This document shows, piece after piece, positions 6,517 to 13,613 of a stretch of DNA of 36,675 bases. Where the stretch lies: contig CAMZIL010000008.1 in the NCBI GenBank assembly GCA_947307225.1, positions 1 to 36,675 of the forward strand, given 5' to 3'. Positions within the stretch are counted from its first letter, which is position 1, and each line of letters starts with the position of its first letter. The stretch is from an uncultured Candidatus Saccharibacteria bacterium. GTDB lineage: Bacteria > Patescibacteriota > Saccharimonadia > Saccharimonadales > Saccharimonadaceae. Below the pieces are notes generated by a model. That model saw only the letters and a program-made list of their open reading frames with translations, had not been told where the DNA came from and did no database searches. The position numbers were made by a program, and so were the translations under genes.

Positions 6517-6736
6517 GATAAGGTTCAAAGGGATTGAACGGTATCACGAGTATAGCAGCATCGCGGAGTTCGTAAAGGAATGGCGAGATTATGATGAGTA
6601 TGTTCAAGAAGAAATCTTGCCACTTGAGGAGAAAAAGAGCGAGGCTCGGAGGCGCATTGATTTATTCCTTAGAAGGATAAAGAATGTGCCAACGCATAAC
6701 GACAAAGATTATTACAACTGGAAAGCGAGGGGATAG
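6467..6736 (+). CDS. Unknown small protein, 89 aa
   Basis: ATG 6467 lies after AGGAGCAAAG and overlaps the zinc protein's last 50 bases. The protein is charged and helical, with 'EEILPLEEKKSEARRRIDLFLRRI' probably forming an amphipathic or coiled-coil helix. No known family. The 50-base overlap is longer than elsewhere in this operon, so the start could be further in, but no better ribosome site is seen. Confidence 0.5.
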   Translation: MGKIIKRDETDEASNFKIRFKGIERYHEYSSIAEFVKEWRDYDEYVQEEILPLEEKKSEARRRIDLFLRRIKNVPTHNDKDYYNWKARG

Positions 6737-6738
6737 TC

Positions 6739-6861
6739 ATGGATCTTAAAGCGATGCTTGAAGAATGGCACGAAACAAAGGACTTATCATTGGCGAACGA
6801 TATTTGCCAGGAACTTTACGACGAAATGGAGGACTTCGAGGATGAGCCTGAATTGGATTGA
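6739..6861 (+). CDS. Tiny acidic protein, 40 aa
   Basis: GAGGGG lies before the ATG at 6739, 2 bases after the previous stop. It encodes MDLKAMLEEWHETKDLSLAN followed by a strongly acidic tail (DEMEDFEDEPELD), overlapping the start of the RusA gene (6842) by 20 bases. Small acidic phage proteins may mimic DNA or inhibit host enzymes, but nothing here shows that. Confidence 0.5.
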   Translation: MDLKAMLEEWHETKDLSLANDICQELYDEMEDFEDEPELD

Positions 6862-7246
6862 CCTACATTACTCCGGCACTATCTATTCGAAGAAGAACTC
6901 GAAGCAGATTATTCAGGTGCATGGAAAGCCGATTCTTATCTCGAACAAGAATGCGAAAAAGAATGAGCAGGACATGAGCGCAGAGTTTGCTTTGCAGGTC
7001 ATCAAGGCCAAATGGCACCCACGTGGTCGCTACTCGGTCAGTATGTACTTTACTCGCAAAGACAATGTCCGGCGCGATCTGGACAATCTGACTACGAGTG
7101 TTCTAGATGCTTTAGTGTTAGGAAACGCGCTACCGGACGATGACATTAACAACATTAAGGAACTGCACATCTACGACATGGGGGTTGATAAGGATAATGT
7201 CGGAGTGAGCGTTCATTTGGAAGGGATGAGTTATGGAAACGATTAG
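6842..7246 (+). CDS. RusA-like Holliday junction resolvase
   Basis: A 134-aa protein starting at ATG 6842 within the end of the previous gene. The RusA pattern is visible in the C-terminal half: a basic strand ('GRYSVSMYFTRKDNVRRDLDN'), the catalytic-type aspartates in 'RRDLDNLTTSVLDAL', and 'NALPDDDINNIKELH' (RusA uses aspartates in the DxxN and DDxxI/V segments). It would cut four-way junctions produced by the exonuclease-RecT pathway before packaging. The reading frame continues upstream to 6758 without a ribosome site, so that extension was rejected. Confidence 0.85.
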   Translation: MSLNWIDLHYSGTIYSKKNSKQIIQVHGKPILISNKNAKKNEQDMSAEFALQVIKAKWHPRGRYSVSMYFTRKDNVRRDLDNLTTSVLDALVLGNALPDDDINNIKELHIYDMGVDKDNVGVSVHLEGMSYGND

Positions 7247-7388
7247 TGTTGTTATCTATTGTGGATTAGCACTCGTATTCTTTCTACTGTTATGGGCGGT
7301 CGTCATGTCTGGCAAAGACCCAGACGGCAAAGAAGATATAGCGGAATACTGGGACGCACTCGAAAAACATAACAAGGAGGAAGAATGA
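7233..7388 (+). CDS. Small single-pass membrane protein, 51 aa
   Basis: ATG 7233 overlaps the end of the RusA gene; AAGGGATG is just upstream. A hydrophobic segment (about residues 4-25) is followed by an acidic, soluble tail ('DPDGKEDIAEYWDALEKHNK'). Its ribosome-site-rich end (AAGGAGG) serves the next gene, overlapping by ATGA. Function unknown. Confidence 0.55.
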   Translation: METISVVIYCGLALVFFLLLWAVVMSGKDPDGKEDIAEYWDALEKHNKEEE

Positions 7389-7546
7389 GCCGCAAATTTA
7401 GCAAAATATACGACGAAGTTGATGAAGTATATGGGGCTTCAAATGATATGCATAAAGCCAAGATGGAAGCCGCTGCAAAAATTAAGTGCGCCGAGATTAT
7501 CGCAGAAGCAATACAAGGCATCTATGCAGGAGAGGAAGAAGAATGA
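7385..7546 (+). CDS. Unknown small helical protein, 53 aa
   Basis: AAGGAGG at 7374-7380, ATG 7385 inside the previous stop (ATGA), and the same ATGA overlap with the following gene at 7543. A mostly helical, alanine- and lysine-rich sequence with a GEEEE tail. No family recognised. Confidence 0.55.
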   Translation: MSRKFSKIYDEVDEVYGASNDMHKAKMEAAAKIKCAEIIAEAIQGIYAGEEEE

Positions 7547-7728
7547 GCAATAAATCAGATATATTGGCCGACTTGTTTATAAGGACGTATGTTGCGGAAG
7601 GCGTCAATTATAACCGCTTAACTCAAAGTAGAGCTGGCTATCTTCGTATGATTCTCAGTAAGAGACGTAAGGCGCTAAAAGCCAAACGTAAAGCAGAACG
7701 CCAGAATAGAAAGAAAGGTAGAAAATGA
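7543..7728 (+). CDS. Unknown small basic protein, 61 aa
   Basis: Start ATG 7543 in the overlap with the previous stop, preceded by GGAGAGGAAGA. The C-terminal third is extremely basic (SKRRKALKAKRKAERQNRKK), suggesting nucleic-acid binding. The stop overlaps the YopX-family gene. Function unknown. Confidence 0.55.
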   Translation: MSNKSDILADLFIRTYVAEGVNYNRLTQSRAGYLRMILSKRRKALKAKRKAERQNRKKGRK

Positions 7729-8126
7729 GAGAGTTGAAGTTTAGAGTTTGGAGCGAAGACCAAAAGACTTACGACTATAAGTTTCCGTATAATTCCATAG
7801 GAGATTTTTATGTAAGTACTCATGGGGTTGTGTACTCAGATTTTGGAAATACTGTTGCCCCAGAGGTTAGACAAAAGGCTTTTGTTATCGAGCAATACAC
7901 AGGCCTCAAAGATAAGAACGGCAAAGAGATATACGAGGGGGATATAGTTCTTATTGCTTATCAAGGTCGCACTCCTTATGTAGTGATATATCGTGAGGAA
8001 GATTGCTCTTTCGTATGTAACAATGAGTTTATAGTAGATTATTTTCATTTGTTTAAGGGTGTGCCTCAATGCTACGAGGTTATCGGCAACATTCACGAAA
8101 ACCCAGAGCTAGTAGAGGAGGAATAA
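7725..8126 (+). CDS. YopX-family protein
   Basis: A 133-aa protein that follows the YopX pattern: 'MRELKFRVWSEDQKTY' at the start, 'QYTGLKDKNGKEIYEGDIV' in the middle and 'YEVIGNIHENPEL' at the end. YopX proteins (named from Bacillus phage SPbeta) are frequent in early regions of Gram-positive phages; their biochemical role is unknown. The stop overlaps the next ATG. Confidence 0.9.
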   Translation: MRELKFRVWSEDQKTYDYKFPYNSIGDFYVSTHGVVYSDFGNTVAPEVRQKAFVIEQYTGLKDKNGKEIYEGDIVLIAYQGRTPYVVIYREEDCSFVCNNEFIVDYFHLFKGVPQCYEVIGNIHENPELVEEE

Positions 8127-8383
8127 TGAAAACGTCAATAGGCGAGCCAAACAATCGGCGAACTTTCGTAATAGAAGATGGAGAGTGGTTTGTCCGAGAG
8201 GCTATTGGGCTGAAAGCTGAAGAGATAATCGCCTGGAAGTTGGCAGAAACTTTCACCGAAGAAGAATTGCGTAGACTTGTTAAAGTCGATATGAAAAAGG
8301 TCGAGAAAATGGTTGTCGAAAAGCTTGCCGAGAAGGTGGTAGATAAATGCCTCAAGAGTGGAGTGTTTGGGGGACAAGAATGA
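8126..8383 (+). CDS. Unknown small protein, 85 aa
   Basis: GGAGGAATA precedes ATG 8126, and the stop of YopX overlaps. The protein has a short beta-rich N-terminus ('TFVIEDGEWFVREAIG') and a long charged helix ('VDMKKVEKMVVEKLAEKVV') likely to dimerise. No family recognised. Confidence 0.6.
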   Translation: MKTSIGEPNNRRTFVIEDGEWFVREAIGLKAEEIIAWKLAETFTEEELRRLVKVDMKKVEKMVVEKLAEKVVDKCLKSGVFGGQE

Positions 8384-8589
8384 AGGTAGAGATTTTCTTC
8401 GTGCATACGAAAGAGCCAGTCGATGGTGTGTTCCATTATGCACACTATTTCAACTGCAATGAGGACGAGGCGAAGCACGAGTTTATGGAGCTAGAGCCAA
8501 GCATTGCTGAAGACAATATTGAAGTAGAAAAAGTTTTGGTTTTGAAACCTACCATCGCTATCGTAGCAATTAAAGAGGAGGAAGAATGA
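8380..8589 (+). CDS. Unknown small protein, 69 aa
   Basis: Starts in the previous stop (ATGA at 8380). A small alpha/beta protein with an acidic KEEEE tail. The tail encodes GAGGAGGAAGA, which serves as the ribosome site of the glycosyltransferase at 8586. No family recognised. Confidence 0.6.
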   Translation: MKVEIFFVHTKEPVDGVFHYAHYFNCNEDEAKHEFMELEPSIAEDNIEVEKVLVLKPTIAIVAIKEEEE

Positions 8590-9686
8590 AGAAGACAGTT
8601 TACCGCATCTTAGTGACGCGTTGTTTCGCAGACAAGGACACCGGAGAATCTGTTCGCGATGGTTCGCTTTTTAAGACCAATGATTACGATCGTGCGATGG
8701 ACATCATCCGCCGGAAGCTAGGCAAGTTCGCCGGGGTTGAGCATCCTGGACGCAAGGGCAACCGCATCCTTATCCATCAAAAGTATTGCTTTAAGATTGG
8801 CGGCATCGAAACCGCCAATCTCGCTATTGCCGAAGCATTCAAGGATAGGAACATTGTTTTCGTTTTTGGCGATGCTGACTACACCCAGGCCATGGAGCTT
8901 GGGCGGTACCATGATGTGATTATTGATGATGGCCATTCCACCTACGAGTGCGATGTGGCCATTTTCACTAACTACGACTCTGCGCCAGCAATCATGAAGC
9001 GCATCAAGGCTCGCAAGGTTTACCAGCAGATCCATGCCGATTTTGAGAACTTGCGCAAGGTGCCTATTTGGAGCAACTTCACATGGACGCCAGACCCACG
9101 AATAGACAAGGTTTTAAGTGTGTCTGTGACCGCACAGAAGGCCCTAGAACGCGTTTTTCAGCAAGAGTCGGTAGTTGTACCGAATATCTTGCCAAAACGC
9201 GAGGAAAACGCTTTCAAATTCCTTGTAATGAGCAGAGCAACGCCGGAGAAGGGGATTGATGATGTCGTAAAGCTGCTCAAGAGATTCGATGATGCAAATA
9301 AAGATTATGTGCTGTTCCTATGCTCTACCATTGAGCAAGCGAATGATTCGGATCAGCTTTATTTGCGAGAGAATCCGAGAGTATTGTCTGTGCAGCCAAG
9401 CCCATATGCGAGGGCGCTCATCAGCTCTTGCGATATGCTTTTGCAGTTGAGCAAAAATGAATCGTATTGCTATTCGGTTAGAGAGGCCTTGAGAGAAGGC
9501 ACGCCATGCTGTGTCAGCGATATTCCAGAGCTAAGAAAGCTCATCAAGGATGGGGAGAATGGCTATATCTATCATGAGGGGATGGATATTGAAAAGCTAT
9601 TCGATAGATCGCTCAAGAAAAGCATGAAAGCTTATGACGAAAAGATTAGCCCATTGTGGGGAAAAGTATTGAATGGAGAACTATGA
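8586..9686 (+). CDS. GT4-type glycosyltransferase
   Basis: A 366-aa protein with a GT-B style layout. The C-terminal half is a Glycos_transf_1 domain: 'FLVMSRATPEKGIDDVVKLL' opens it near residue 215, 'SPYARALISSCDMLLQLS' follows, and the nucleotide-sugar binding E-x7-E pair is E292 and E300 in 'ESYCYSVRE', with 'EGTPCCVSDIPELRKLI' after. The N-terminal half is a divergent acceptor-binding domain. It would transfer a sugar from a nucleotide donor to an unknown acceptor, perhaps a virion protein, cell-wall polymer or DNA. Translationally coupled to the sugar gene at 9683. Around 9230 the codons switch from TAC/AAC/GAC-rich to TAT/AAT/GAT-rich within the gene. Confidence 0.85.
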   Translation: MKKTVYRILVTRCFADKDTGESVRDGSLFKTNDYDRAMDIIRRKLGKFAGVEHPGRKGNRILIHQKYCFKIGGIETANLAIAEAFKDRNIVFVFGDADYTQAMELGRYHDVIIDDGHSTYECDVAIFTNYDSAPAIMKRIKARKVYQQIHADFENLRKVPIWSNFTWTPDPRIDKVLSVSVTAQKALERVFQQESVVVPNILPKREENAFKFLVMSRATPEKGIDDVVKLLKRFDDANKDYVLFLCSTIEQANDSDQLYLRENPRVLSVQPSPYARALISSCDMLLQLSKNESYCYSVREALREGTPCCVSDIPELRKLIKDGENGYIYHEGMDIEKLFDRSLKKSMKAYDEKISPLWGKVLNGEL

Positions 9687-10936
9687 AAATCAATAAGTGG
9701 TTTATCCTAGCCGGCGGATCAGCTACCAGATGGGAGGGCTATCTCGGCCATAAGAATAAATGCTATATCGAGATTGATGGCGAGCCGCTTGTAGATCGCA
9801 CAATACGGCTTTTGGAGCAGAATGGCATCCATAACTACGATGTAGTCTTAGAGGGCTACGGAAGCAAAAGAGAGGCCTTTGAGGGCATCGCAAGGAAAGC
9901 CCAAGAGCCTTTTGGCATTCTGCTCGGCGATTGTTATTATACCGAGGCGATTATCAAAGATGCAGTTGAGCGAGACGAAACAGAATGGAAGCACTACTAC
10001 AACTGCTTGCCAAATCAATGGACAGGTTGCACATGGGAGGAGGGCTACATCCATCTAGTACCGAATTGGGAATGGTGGCTCGAAAAGATGAGCGAGTTTA
10101 ACCGCAAGTGCGATAGTGGGGAGATTCATTTTGGGGCAGACTATCAGATTGACCGCTACTTGCGCGGCTATTCGCCGGATGAGTATCGTGGGGCAACGCT
10201 CGATGAGCATGACATTTACTGGAATGATGAAACTGATGATTTCGATTATCCATCAGACTACGACAAGTTTATTGAGCGCCATGAGAAAAACAAGTCAGGC
10301 ATTCGAGATGATCGCTTATCGGTTATTATCACTAACTACAACAACAATAAGTTGCTTAGGATAGTGCTAGAGAACCTATCGAGGCAAAAAGCCGACTACC
10401 CTGAAACCGAGATCATTGTGGTCAATGATGGTTCAGATGAGCGCATAGATTGGGTTCTAGGCTATGGTGCGCAGAACATCGAGAAGCCAAATGGCGGAGT
10501 ATCATCTGCTCGCAATGTAGGCCTAATGGCCGCTCATGGGCGCTATGTGGCCTTTGTCGATGCCGATGACGATGTTGAGCCTTACTATCTGCACAAGCTC
10601 TATGGAATCATGCGAGAGGGCTACGATTACGCGGTATTTCCATTCTATGCAGTATCAGAGAATGCTATTGGCCGAGCGAGGGATGAACTTATCGGCAATT
10701 ACGCTGTATGGGCATGGTGTTTTAACTGGGATATTATCAAGAATGAGCGCTTTGATGAGAATCTGAATGTGGCCGAAGATGTTGATTGGTTGCGTAGGGT
10801 CATCAAAGAGGGCATGAAACGCTTTAAGTCCGCAGATGCAATCTACCGCTACAACTGGAATGCAAACCCTAACTCACTATCTAAACGCTTCAATAGAGGC
10901 GATCTCAAATGGAAGAAATCTGACAAGCGCGAATAA
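9683..10936 (+). CDS. Fusion of nucleotidyltransferase and GT2 glycosyltransferase
   Basis: A 417-aa two-domain protein; start ATG 9683 overlaps the previous stop, with GGAG 6 bases upstream. Residues 1-200 are a sugar-phosphate nucleotidyltransferase-type domain: 'LAGGSATRW' (NTP loop) and 'NKCYIEIDGEPLVDRTI'. Residues about 211-400 are a GT2 domain: 'LSVIITNYNN', 'EIIVVNDGSDE', 'NGGVSSARNVGL', the metal-binding 'VDADDD' (about residue 292) and the 'EDVDW' catalytic-base region (about residue 365). One polypeptide could thus make an activated sugar and transfer it. The gene's last codons contain the -35 box of the next promoter. Confidence 0.85.
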   Translation: MKINKWFILAGGSATRWEGYLGHKNKCYIEIDGEPLVDRTIRLLEQNGIHNYDVVLEGYGSKREAFEGIARKAQEPFGILLGDCYYTEAIIKDAVERDETEWKHYYNCLPNQWTGCTWEEGYIHLVPNWEWWLEKMSEFNRKCDSGEIHFGADYQIDRYLRGYSPDEYRGATLDEHDIYWNDETDDFDYPSDYDKFIERHEKNKSGIRDDRLSVIITNYNNNKLLRIVLENLSRQKADYPETEIIVVNDGSDERIDWVLGYGAQNIEKPNGGVSSARNVGLMAAHGRYVAFVDADDDVEPYYLHKLYGIMREGYDYAVFPFYAVSENAIGRARDELIGNYAVWAWCFNWDIIKNERFDENLNVAEDVDWLRRVIKEGMKRFKSADAIYRYNWNANPNSLSKRFNRGDLKWKKSDKRE

Positions 10937-10948
10937 TCGTGGTATTTG
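10920..10948 (+). promoter_or_regulatory. Promoter TCTGACA-N17-TATTTG
   Basis: CTGACA 10920-10925 (preceded by T), 17-base spacer, TATTTG 10943-10948 preceded by TGG (extended -10). It overlaps the end of the sugar gene. The predicted start is 10954-10956, that is, at the ATG (10955) of the next gene, which lacks a ribosome site: a probable leaderless mRNA. Confidence 0.6.
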
Positions 10949-10954
10949 GGAATT

Positions 10955-11293
10955 ATGAAGACTATCACGCTCACATTCATTAAGAAAAAACAAGGGAGCG
11001 AGCTAGACCCTCTCGGCAATCCTATTACATCAGTTCAGAATGTAGAGGTTGCTGGTTGCCTTATTGCGCCGATTACTGAACCGAGCAATGCAAGAGAAGA
11101 ACAAGCGATGCAGCAAGGTAAGATTCAAGTTCGCATCCATTTGCCAAAGACATTCAATGGAGATGTTTCAGATTCTAATGTGGAATGGTGTGGAAAAGTA
11201 TTCCATCTCGATTCCGATTCTGTCGCGTTTATGAATGAAAATTGCCCAACGAAATGGAATAGGTATTTCAGGGGGGAGGCTATCTATGAGTAG
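10955..11293 (+). CDS. Head-tail joining protein
   Basis: A 112-aa protein starting at ATG 10955. Content fits the phage head-tail joining/stopper family: beta-rich 'MKTITLTFIKKKQGSELDPLGNP', a 'VEVAGCLIAPITEPSNAREEQAM' middle typical of the family, and a C-terminal 'VEWCGKVFHLDSDSVAFMNEN'. It would cap the connector and provide the tail attachment site. No ribosome site precedes the ATG and a promoter ends 7 bases before it. Placing it before the scaffold and capsid genes is unusual; it normally follows the connector gene. Confidence 0.7.
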   Translation: MKTITLTFIKKKQGSELDPLGNPITSVQNVEVAGCLIAPITEPSNAREEQAMQQGKIQVRIHLPKTFNGDVSDSNVEWCGKVFHLDSDSVAFMNENCPTKWNRYFRGEAIYE

Positions 11294-11699
11294 AAAAGAA
11301 AATTTAGAGGCAATGGTAATAAGCTGGCTAAGGGATTTGGTTCCAGGCTATCCGGCATCCTCGCAAACCCCTAAGAATTTGCCAAGCAGATTCATCCTTG
11401 TGGAGAGAACTGGCGGTAATAGAGAAGCTATGCTCGGCGATAATGCCGAGATTTTGATTGAGATTTATGATAAGGATTCGCAATATGACTGTTCGGAGAT
11501 TGCGATGTTTATCGGCGATCATATCATGGATCTTTGTGTAGAGTATGAGAATATCACGCATGCAGAGGTCAATTCATGCATCCATCTCGATGATACGCTA
11601 AAGCAGTATTATCGCTATCAAATCTATTGCGATGTATTCCATAGCAGAGTGGGGGTAGATTCTACGCCAACGCCTCCAAGTCCAACTCCGAGCGCGTAG
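11286..11699 (+). CDS. Tail completion/terminator-type protein
   Basis: A 137-aa protein whose ATG (11286) overlaps the joining-protein stop, with AGGGGGG upstream. The fold pattern (N-terminal helix 'LEAMVISWLRDLVPGYPASS', strand 'RFILVERTGGNREAMLGDNAEILIEIYDKD', helix 'SEIAMFIGDHIMDL', C-terminal strand 'YYRYQIYCDVFHS') matches the small tail-terminator family (lambda gpU-like, HK97 gp10-like) that ends the tail tube and joins it to the neck. Ends in a Pro/Thr/Ser-rich tail. Confidence 0.65.
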   Translation: MSRKENLEAMVISWLRDLVPGYPASSQTPKNLPSRFILVERTGGNREAMLGDNAEILIEIYDKDSQYDCSEIAMFIGDHIMDLCVEYENITHAEVNSCIHLDDTLKQYYRYQIYCDVFHSRVGVDSTPTPPSPTPSA

Positions 11700-11708
11700 A
11701 GGCCTTAG

Positions 11709-11745
11709 AAGCGGAATGAAGGGGCTTGTAGAGCATTTCTGACAA
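11709..11745 (+). repeat. Upstream element, copy 1 of 3
   Basis: AAGCGGAAT, 8 bases, then TTGTAGAGC and CTGACA. The same arrangement recurs at 19043-19077 and 29057-29091. In this copy the element runs into the -35 box of a promoter and its second half also forms the terminator stem. Confidence 0.5.
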
Positions 11746-11755
11746 GCCCTTTTTT
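11722..11755 (+). terminator. Intrinsic terminator overlapping a promoter
   Basis: GGGCTTGT / ACAAGCCC form an 8-bp stem with a 12-base loop, followed by TTTTTT. The -35 box of the next promoter (11739-11744) lies across the loop and the 3' arm, so termination and re-initiation share the same bases. Confidence 0.8.
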
Positions 11756-11767
11756 ATGTGCTATTTA
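11739..11767 (+). promoter_or_regulatory. Promoter TCTGACA-N17-TATTTA (scaffold/capsid)
   Basis: CTGACA 11739-11744, 17-base spacer, TATTTA 11762-11767 preceded by TGC. Predicted start near 11774, giving a leader of about 33 bases before the scaffold ATG at 11807. Confidence 0.65.
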
Positions 11768-11806
11768 TGGGGCAACAGAATTAACGCAACTGGAGAAATA
11801 GCGGAT

Positions 11807-12277
11807 ATGACCCAATACTACAAAAAGAACGAAGAAGGCGAGTTCGTAGAAGCAGACTTGTCGCAAGAAGACATCAATCAAGCTGTAAAAGAGCGTGTTG
11901 ATAGAATCAATCGCAAGTATAGCGACTATGAAGACCTCAAGAAACAGATCGAGGATTTCTCGGCGAAACAGAATGAGAGTGAGAATCGCATCAATGAGCT
12001 TCTTTCGGATAAAGCTAATCTGGAAGATGATCTCAAAGCCTCAAAGCTAGAGGCAGAGAAGATTCGTATCGTCAATGAGTTCAAGCTCAATGATGATTTA
12101 GCCGAGTTCGTTACTGGCGATAGCGCAGATGAAATGCGTGCGCGAGCAGAAAAGCTGGCCCATAGCACAGCGCCTAAGACAGCAGATGTAAGCAAAATCG
12201 AAAAGCCGGAGCCTAAAAAGTCTGATATGGCCGAGCTTGCAGATAAGCTATTTGGGACAAATCAATCAAACAATTAA
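11807..12277 (+). CDS. Capsid scaffolding protein
   Basis: A 156-aa, strongly charged protein directly before the major capsid gene. The features are typical of scaffold proteins: an N-terminal 'QEDINQAVKERVDRINRKY' helix, a long predicted coiled coil (about residues 40-85), 'RARAEKLAHS', then a low-complexity linker and a short C-terminal helix (MAELADKLFG) that would contact the capsid protein. The reading frame is open from 11756, but the promoter -10 box lies there; ATG 11807 is the first start within the predicted transcript, with GGAG 11 bases upstream. Confidence 0.8.
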   Translation: MTQYYKKNEEGEFVEADLSQEDINQAVKERVDRINRKYSDYEDLKKQIEDFSAKQNESENRINELLSDKANLEDDLKASKLEAEKIRIVNEFKLNDDLAEFVTGDSADEMRARAEKLAHSTAPKTADVSKIEKPEPKKSDMAELADKLFGTNQSNN

Positions 12278-12297
12278 ATTCATAAGGAATAATCAAA

Positions 12298-13215
12298 ATG
12301 GCAAATCCACTCTTGACCAATGCCCTTGACCTTGCGAATCATACCGCATCTGGCATTTGGCAGAAGAACATCAAGTCCGGTATTATCGGCAGCTTGACCC
12401 CAGATGATCCACAGATCATGGTCGGCTCTACTGATTTCTTTACTTTCACTGGTACTCCAAAGGCAGAGCTTGTCGGCGAAGGTGCTAACAAGTCCAGCAT
12501 GGATGGTACTCCAGTCAAGAAGACCAGCAAAACCTATAAAGTCCAGCTTACTTATCGTTTCTCCGATGAGGTTCGCTATGCGGATGAGGAATATCGCCTC
12601 CGCTTGATGGAAGCTCTCGCAGGCCGCATCGCTACTGGCGTTTCTCGCGCAATCGATCTCGTTGCTATTCATGGTATCAACCCAGCAACCGGCTCGGTAG
12701 CTGCATCTGTCGCAGATTACATCACTAAGAGCGGCAATGGTACGATCATTAACTCCACGAGCGCAACCCCAGAGGTCGATCTCGATGCTGCTGCTGCAGC
12801 TCTCCAGGGCTATGGCTATGCTGCAACTGGTATCGCTATGGATCCTGTCTATGCTGGCGTTCTCGCTCGCACTAAGAAGACCAATGGTGATCGCGTATTC
12901 CCAGAGCTTGGTCTTGGCTTCAATGTTGATCGTATCGCTGGAATCAGCGCTGCTGTCAATAACACCGTTTCTGGTACTGCAGAAGGTGTCGCAAGCGCAA
13001 CTGGCGTTGGCGCTATCATGGCCGACTGGAACGCTCTCAAGTGGGGTATCGCTCGCAATGTTCCTCTCCATCTCATTGAGTATGGCGATCCAGATGGTGC
13101 TGGCGATCTCCAGCGCACTAACGAGATTGCAATCCGCGCAGAGGTTGTCTTTGGCTATGCAATCCTCGATGATAAGGCATTCGCTATTATCGAACAAGCA
13201 CAGGTTTCTGCCTAA
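12298..13215 (+). CDS. Major capsid protein (HK97 fold)
   Basis: A 305-aa protein with the pattern of HK97-type phage capsid proteins: 'SGIIGSLTPDDPQIMVGSTDFFTF' and 'AELVGEGANKSS' for the N-arm/E-loop strands, 'TYRFSDEVRYADEEYRLRLMEALAGRIATGVSRAIDLVAIHG' for the long spine helix, the A-domain 'TGIAMDPVYAGVLARTKK...RVFPELGLG', and a C-terminal 'NEIAIRAEVVFGYAILDDKAFA'. No protease gene or N-terminal delta domain is seen, consistent with a separate scaffold gene at 11807. Codons here are rich in ATC, AAC and CTC, as for a highly expressed protein. Confidence 0.9.
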   Translation: MANPLLTNALDLANHTASGIWQKNIKSGIIGSLTPDDPQIMVGSTDFFTFTGTPKAELVGEGANKSSMDGTPVKKTSKTYKVQLTYRFSDEVRYADEEYRLRLMEALAGRIATGVSRAIDLVAIHGINPATGSVAASVADYITKSGNGTIINSTSATPEVDLDAAAAALQGYGYAATGIAMDPVYAGVLARTKKTNGDRVFPELGLGFNVDRIAGISAAVNNTVSGTAEGVASATGVGAIMADWNALKWGIARNVPLHLIEYGDPDGAGDLQRTNEIAIRAEVVFGYAILDDKAFAIIEQAQVSA

Positions 13216-13226
13216 TAGCTTGAGTA

Positions 13227-13252
13227 AAAGCCGCTCGCAAGGGCGGCTTTTT
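13227..13252 (+). terminator. Intrinsic terminator after the capsid gene
   Basis: AAAGCCGC / GCGGCTTT 8-bp stem, loop TCGCAAGG, then T residues. It ends the capsid message 12 bases after the stop codon and is followed at once by the next promoter. Confidence 0.85.
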
Positions 13253-13257
13253 GCTGT

Positions 13258-13286
13258 CTGACTTATAAAGCAAAATGATGTATTTA
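13258..13286 (+). promoter_or_regulatory. Promoter TCTGACT-N17-TATTTA
   Basis: CTGACT 13258-13263 preceded by T, 17-base spacer, TATTTA 13281-13286. Predicted start is around 13292-13294, only 2-4 bases before the ATG at 13296, so the mRNA may be leaderless or nearly so. Confidence 0.6.
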
Positions 13287-13295
13287 GAGGGTAAT

Positions 13296-13613
13296 ATGGC
13301 TACGGAAACGCAAAGAAGTTATATCAAAGATTTATCGGTCATGAAGCTCAAAGAGTTCAAAGAGTTCAAAGAGATGCTTTATGCCAATAAAATAGTCGAG
13401 CCAAGCTCAAAGATTGTAGGCGAGGCGGAGAGTATTGATGCGGTTCTCGATGCCACTACTGATTTGCAAGCGAGCAAGATGATTGAGGCTCTGCTGGCGA
13501 AAAAGGTGCCAGTCCGTTCTAAGGTTTATTCAAATAGTCGCTCCATCAAGTCAATCGAGGGGCTAGATAAGATAAAAGCTAAAATCAGGAGCTGGAATTT
13601 CAATGAATTATGA
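13296..13613 (+). CDS. Unknown protein between capsid and MuF-like genes, 105 aa
   Basis: ATG 13296 is preceded by GAGGG, but that lies at or before the predicted transcript start. N-terminal 'TETQRSYIKDLSVMKLKEF' resembles the short 'TxxQxxYIxDL' motif of small phage and plasmid proteins; an 'FKEFKEM' repeat follows. The remaining sequence is helical, lysine-rich and without catalytic motifs. Overlaps the MuF-like gene by 11 bases. Location suggests a head-related or decoration role. Confidence 0.6.
   Translation: MATETQRSYIKDLSVMKLKEFKEFKEMLYANKIVEPSSKIVGEAESIDAVLDATTDLQASKMIEALLAKKVPVRSKVYSNSRSIKSIEGLDKIKAKIRSWNFNEL

Noticed and set aside
6194-8589. Alternative genetic code (TGA as an amino acid)
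   Set aside because: Many genes end in TGA within ATGA overlaps and all recognised proteins have normal lengths under the standard stop codons.
8876-8881. CTGACT as a further promoter -35
   Set aside because: Inside the GT4 gene, preceded by G not T, and no TAT box 17 bases downstream.
12280-13197. 305-codon minus-strand open frame opposite the capsid gene
   Set aside because: It mirrors the capsid gene exactly, has Ser/Ile/Cys-biased composition, no ribosome site and no family resemblance; it is a shadow caused by the codon bias of the capsid gene.
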